From the NCBI RefSeq assembly GCF_003952165.1, contig NZ_RXFT01000023.1, positions 16,898-80,897 of the forward strand: 64,000 bases of DNA. The letters run 5' to 3'. The notes under the pieces are model-generated. The model made no database searches. It was not told the origin of the DNA and saw only the letters and a program-made list of their open reading frames with translations. This stretch comes from Variovorax guangxiensis. Its GTDB lineage: Bacteria > Pseudomonadota > Gammaproteobacteria > Burkholderiales > Burkholderiaceae_C. This document shows, piece after piece, positions 60,929 through 64,000 of this stretch. Numbering within the stretch: position 1 is the stretch's first letter; each line of letters begins with the position of its first letter. The translations under genes were made by a program, and so were the position numbers.

Positions 60929-61951
60929 ATGATCACCCCCCAGGAAGCGCTGCAGCGCACCATCGAGCACCGCGAGGTCTTCCACGACGAGATGCTGCAC
61001 ATCGTGCGCCTCATCATGAGCGGCGAGTGCTCGCCCGTGATGATGGCGGCGCTGATCACCGGCCTGCGCGTGAAGAAGGAAACCATCGGCGAGATCACCG
61101 CCGCCGCGCAGGTGATGCGCGAGGTGTCGACCAAGGTGCCGGTGAAGGACACGACGAACCTCGTGGACATCGTGGGCACGGGCGGCGACGGCTCGCACAC
61201 CTTCAACATCTCGACCTGCTCGATGTTCGTGGCCGCCGCCGCGGGCGCCAAGGTGAGCAAGCACGGCGGGCGCAGCGTGTCGAGCAAGTCGGGCAGCGCC
61301 GACGTGCTGGAGTCGCTGGGGGTGAACATCAACCTCAAGCCCGAGCAGATCGCGCGCTCCATCGAGGAGTGCGGCATCGGCTTCATGTTCGCGCCGAACC
61401 ATCATCCGGCGATGAAGAACGTCGCGCCGGTTCGCAAGGAGCTGGGCATCAAGACCATCTTCAATATCCTCGGGCCGCTGACCAACCCGGCCGGCGCTCC
61501 GAACATCCTGATGGGCGTGTTCCACCCCGACCTCGTGGGCATCCAGGTGCGTGCGCTGCAGCGGCTCGGTGCCGAACATGCGGTGGTGGTCTACGGGCGC
61601 GACGGCATGGACGAGATCTCGCTCGGCGCGGCGACCATGGTGGGCGAGCTGAAGGATGGCGAGATCCGCGAATACGAGCTGCATCCCGAGGATTTCGGCT
61701 TCCAGATGTCGAGCAACCGCGCGCTGCGCGTGGAAACGCCTGAACAGTCGAAGGCGATGCTGCTGGCCGTGCTCGACAATCAGGCCGGCCCGGCGCTAGA
61801 CATCGTGCTGCTTAACGCAGGGGCGGCGCTTTACGCGGCGAACGTGGTCGACTCGGTGCAGGCGGGCGTGGAGCGCTCGCGCGCCGCCATCGCCTCGGGC
61901 GCGGCGAAGGCCAAGCTGGCGGAGCTGGTCAAGGCCTCCTCGACCGTCTGA
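60929..61951 (+). CDS. trpD: Anthranilate phosphoribosyltransferase TrpD
   Basis: A 340-residue enzyme adding phosphoribose to anthranilate, second step of the Trp pathway. The PRPP loop is GTGGDGSHTFNIST (motif VGTGGDG), followed by KHGGRSVSSKSGSADVLE and the C-terminal NAGAALYAA. GAGGAGA precedes the ATG. Length is standard. Confidence 0.97.
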   Translation: MITPQEALQRTIEHREVFHDEMLHIVRLIMSGECSPVMMAALITGLRVKKETIGEITAAAQVMREVSTKVPVKDTTNLVDIVGTGGDGSHTFNISTCSMFVAAAAGAKVSKHGGRSVSSKSGSADVLESLGVNINLKPEQIARSIEECGIGFMFAPNHHPAMKNVAPVRKELGIKTIFNILGPLTNPAGAPNILMGVFHPDLVGIQVRALQRLGAEHAVVVYGRDGMDEISLGAATMVGELKDGEIREYELHPEDFGFQMSSNRALRVETPEQSKAMLLAVLDNQAGPALDIVLLNAGAALYAANVVDSVQAGVERSRAAIASGAAKAKLAELVKASSTV

Positions 61952-61980
61952 GCTTCAAGAGAACAGGAAACCCAGAAGTC

Positions 61981-62781
61981 ATGTCCGACATCCTCGACAA
62001 GATCGTTGCCGTCAAGCGCCAGGAAGTAGCCGCGGCACTGAAGCGCACGCCGCTCGAAGCCGTGCGCTTCGACGCCGAGAGCCGCGTGCTGACGCGCGAC
62101 TTCGAAGGCGCGCTGCGAGCCAAGATCGCGGCAGGCCAGGCTGCGGTGATCGCCGAAGTCAAGAAGGCCAGCCCGAGCAAGGGTGTGCTGCGCGCGGACT
62201 TCGTTCCGGCCGACATCGCGCAAAGCTACGCCGAGGGCGATGGCGAGATCAGCGCGGCCTGCCTCTCGGTGCTGACCGACAAGCAGTTCTTCCAGGGCGG
62301 CGTGGACTATCTCAAGCAGGCGCGCGCCTCGTGCGAGCTGCCGGTGCTGCGCAAGGATTTCATCGTCGATGCGTACCAGGTGTACGAGTCGCGCGCGATA
62401 GGCGCCGACGCGATCCTGCTGATTGCCGCCTGCCTCGACGACGCGCAGATGAAGGACTACGAAGCCATCGCGCGCGGGCTGGGCATGGCGGTGTTGGTGG
62501 AGGTGCACGACGCGGCCGAGCTGGACCGCGCGCTCGGGCTGAAGACGGCGCTGATCGGGATCAACAACCGCAATCTGCGCAACTTCGAGGTGTCGATACA
62601 GGCGACCATCGATCTGCTGCCGAAGCTGCCCGCCGATCGCCTGCCGGTGACTGAGTCGGGCATCGGCACGCGCGAGGACGTGGCCACCTTGCGCGCGGCC
62701 GGCGTCAACGCCTTCCTGGTCGGCGAGGCTTTCATGCGCGCCAAGGAACCCGGCGAGGCCCTCGCTGCATTGTTCAAATGA
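61981..62781 (+). CDS. trpC: Indole-3-glycerol phosphate synthase TrpC
   Basis: A 266-residue (beta/alpha)8 barrel that closes the indole ring. Signature EVKKASPSKG, then VLTDKQFFQGG, LRKDFIVD, GINNRNLRNFEV and SGIGTREDV. The start follows trpD by 29 bases. The stop overlaps the ung ATG (ATGA). Confidence 0.97.
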   Translation: MSDILDKIVAVKRQEVAAALKRTPLEAVRFDAESRVLTRDFEGALRAKIAAGQAAVIAEVKKASPSKGVLRADFVPADIAQSYAEGDGEISAACLSVLTDKQFFQGGVDYLKQARASCELPVLRKDFIVDAYQVYESRAIGADAILLIAACLDDAQMKDYEAIARGLGMAVLVEVHDAAELDRALGLKTALIGINNRNLRNFEVSIQATIDLLPKLPADRLPVTESGIGTREDVATLRAAGVNAFLVGEAFMRAKEPGEALAALFK

Positions 62782-63485
62782 GCCGGCCCGATCAGCTGTC
62801 GAGCAGCAATCCGGCCGACTGGCCGGTGGCCCCGGGCTGGCAGCCGCTGGTCGACGAGTTCTTCGGCAGTGCCGTGGGGCAGAAGCTGCAAGACTTCCTG
62901 CGCGAGCGGCTTGACGCCGGCGCCGTGATCTTTCCGCCGCAGCCGCTGAGGGCGCTGGAACTCACGCCGCCGGAAGACGTGCGCGTGGTGATCCTGGGGC
63001 AGGATCCGTATCACGGGCGCGGCCAGGCCGAGGGGCTTGCGTTTTCCGTGGCGCCCGGCGTGGCGCTGCCGCCGTCGCTGCGCAACATCTTCAAGGAATT
63101 GCAGCGCGACCTGGGGACTGCGCCGCCGCCATTTCCGAATCCGGGCGGCAGCCTGGTGAAGTGGGCCACCCATGGCGTGCTGCTGCTGAACACCTGCCTG
63201 ACGGTCGAGGAGGCCCAGCCAGCCAGCCATTCCGGGCGTGGCTGGGAGGTGCTGACGGATGCCGTCATTCAGCATGTTTCAAACGGCGCCAAACCTGTTG
63301 TTTTTATGCTGTGGGGCTCTCATGCTCAGAGTAAGCGGGCGTTGATTGACGTTAGGCGCCATAAGGTGCTGATGTCGAATCATCCGTCGCCTCTTTCGGC
63401 TCAACGGCCGCCCGTGCCGTTCATCGGCTGCGGTCATTTCGGCGAAGCGCGCGCCTGGCGGGAGGCGCAGCGGTCGGAGGGGTGA
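62778..63485 (+). CDS. ung: Uracil-DNA glycosylase Ung
   Basis: A 235-residue family 1 uracil-DNA glycosylase. The water-activating loop VVILGQDPYHGRGQAEGLAFSV and the Leu loop HPSPLSAQ are both present, and LLLNTCLTVEEAQPASH lies in between. It removes uracil from DNA. It is coupled to trpC by the 4-base overlap, a Comamonadaceae-style linkage of trpC and ung. Confidence 0.97.
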   Translation: MSRPDQLSSSNPADWPVAPGWQPLVDEFFGSAVGQKLQDFLRERLDAGAVIFPPQPLRALELTPPEDVRVVILGQDPYHGRGQAEGLAFSVAPGVALPPSLRNIFKELQRDLGTAPPPFPNPGGSLVKWATHGVLLLNTCLTVEEAQPASHSGRGWEVLTDAVIQHVSNGAKPVVFMLWGSHAQSKRALIDVRRHKVLMSNHPSPLSAQRPPVPFIGCGHFGEARAWREAQRSEG

Positions 63486-63576
63486 AAACTTAGGCGATAA
63501 TCGTGGGCTAACGCCTCGAGCGGTTTTCCTGCATCTTTGTTGATGCATGGGTTTCCGGGTAGTCACAAAACCGTGC

Positions 63577-63582
63577 TATATT
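63577..63582 (+). promoter_or_regulatory. Probable -10 of the tRNA operon
   Basis: TATATT, 12 bases before the tRNA-Tyr, with a GC-rich discriminator after it. A weak -35 (TTCCGG, 63553-63558) lies 18 bases upstream. It fits a strong stable-RNA promoter. Confidence 0.45.
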
Positions 63583-63594
63583 TCGAGGTTCGCC

Positions 63595-63680
63595 GGAGAG
63601 GTGGCCGAGTGGTTAATGGCAGCAGACTGTAAATCTGCCCTCTTACGAGTACGCTGGTTCGAATCCAGCCCTCTCCACCA
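63595..63680 (+). tRNA. tyrT: tRNA-Tyr (GTA)
   Basis: 86 bases with acceptor GGAGAGG / CCTCTCC, anticodon loop CTGTAAA (anticodon GTA), long variable arm typical of class II tRNAs, T-loop GGTTCGAATCC and encoded CCA. Confidence 0.95.
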
Positions 63681-63744
63681 GCGATGAATTTGGTTTCTAA
63701 GAGCGTTTGGATTTCGCGCTTTGGGTGCCTCGAGTGCTCCTGAT

Positions 63745-63818
63745 GCGGGAGTAGTTCAATGGTAGAACCCCAGCCTTCCAAGCTGATGACGCGGGTTCGA
63801 TTCCCGTCTCCCGCTCCA
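63745..63818 (+). tRNA. glyT: tRNA-Gly (TCC)
   Basis: 74 bases with acceptor GCGGGAG / CTCCCGC, anticodon loop CTTCCAA (anticodon TCC), T-loop GGTTCGATTCC and encoded CCA. Confidence 0.95.
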
Positions 63819-63857
63819 GAGACCCGGTTCGGCGCCGGAAGCGAATGGTTAGATAAA

Positions 63858-63932
<75 letters not shown>

Positions 63933-64000
63933 GTTTTTGGGGGTTGCAAAAGCTGCATTGCAACCCATCTGCATACGTTGGAAACGTTTTTTTCGGAGTC

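Overview
The window is high-GC proteobacterial DNA whose gene content and gene style fit a member of the Burkholderiales, most likely Comamonadaceae close to Variovorax or Acidovorax. This placement rests on recognised protein families, on the trp-ung gene order and on intergenic repeats typical of that group; no database search was possible.

Positions 1-665 hold no convincing gene but form a large nested palindrome. Positions 666-43104 are a type VI secretion (T6SS) island. It opens with a Ser/Thr kinase (PpkA type), an MltA transglycosylase, a possible sigma/anti-sigma pair and a caspase-fold protein. Then come an Hcp-like protein, TagJ, TssE, TssF, TssG and ClpV (TssH). The accessory block (16388-32883) carries two very similar VgrG spikes with different tails, DUF2169, pentapeptide-repeat, DUF3540, DUF4150 and DUF6484 proteins, a ketosynthase-like protein lacking its catalytic residues, a PAAR-like protein with a predicted HNH/GHH nuclease tail, and a beta-propeller-like candidate immunity protein. 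An FHA protein and a PP2C phosphatase close the plus-strand block and with the kinase form the usual threonine phosphorylation switch. On the minus strand lie TssA, TssB, TssC, Hcp and a small peptidoglycan-binding-like protein; TssJ diverges from TssA across a short palindromic promoter. TssL and a truncated TssM-like protein follow. No TssK and no full-length TssM were found in the window.

Positions 43332-50780 hold a lone NarL-type response regulator and a FecI/FecR/FecA-type iron-uptake set, with an upstream train of small exported or membrane proteins and an SGNH hydrolase. Positions 50952-54722 carry a small exported protein, an Rrf2 regulator, a MarR regulator and a divergent tctBA transporter pair without tctC.

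Positions 54814-63485 are a tryptophan biosynthesis region: gph, a chalcone-isomerase-like gene on the opposite strand, a trp leader peptide, trpE, an inserted GxxExxY gene inside a 45-bp inverted repeat, trpG, ltaE, a LysE/RhtB exporter, trpD, trpC and ung. The window ends with tRNA-Tyr, tRNA-Gly and tRNA-Thr, the order that commonly precedes tuf.
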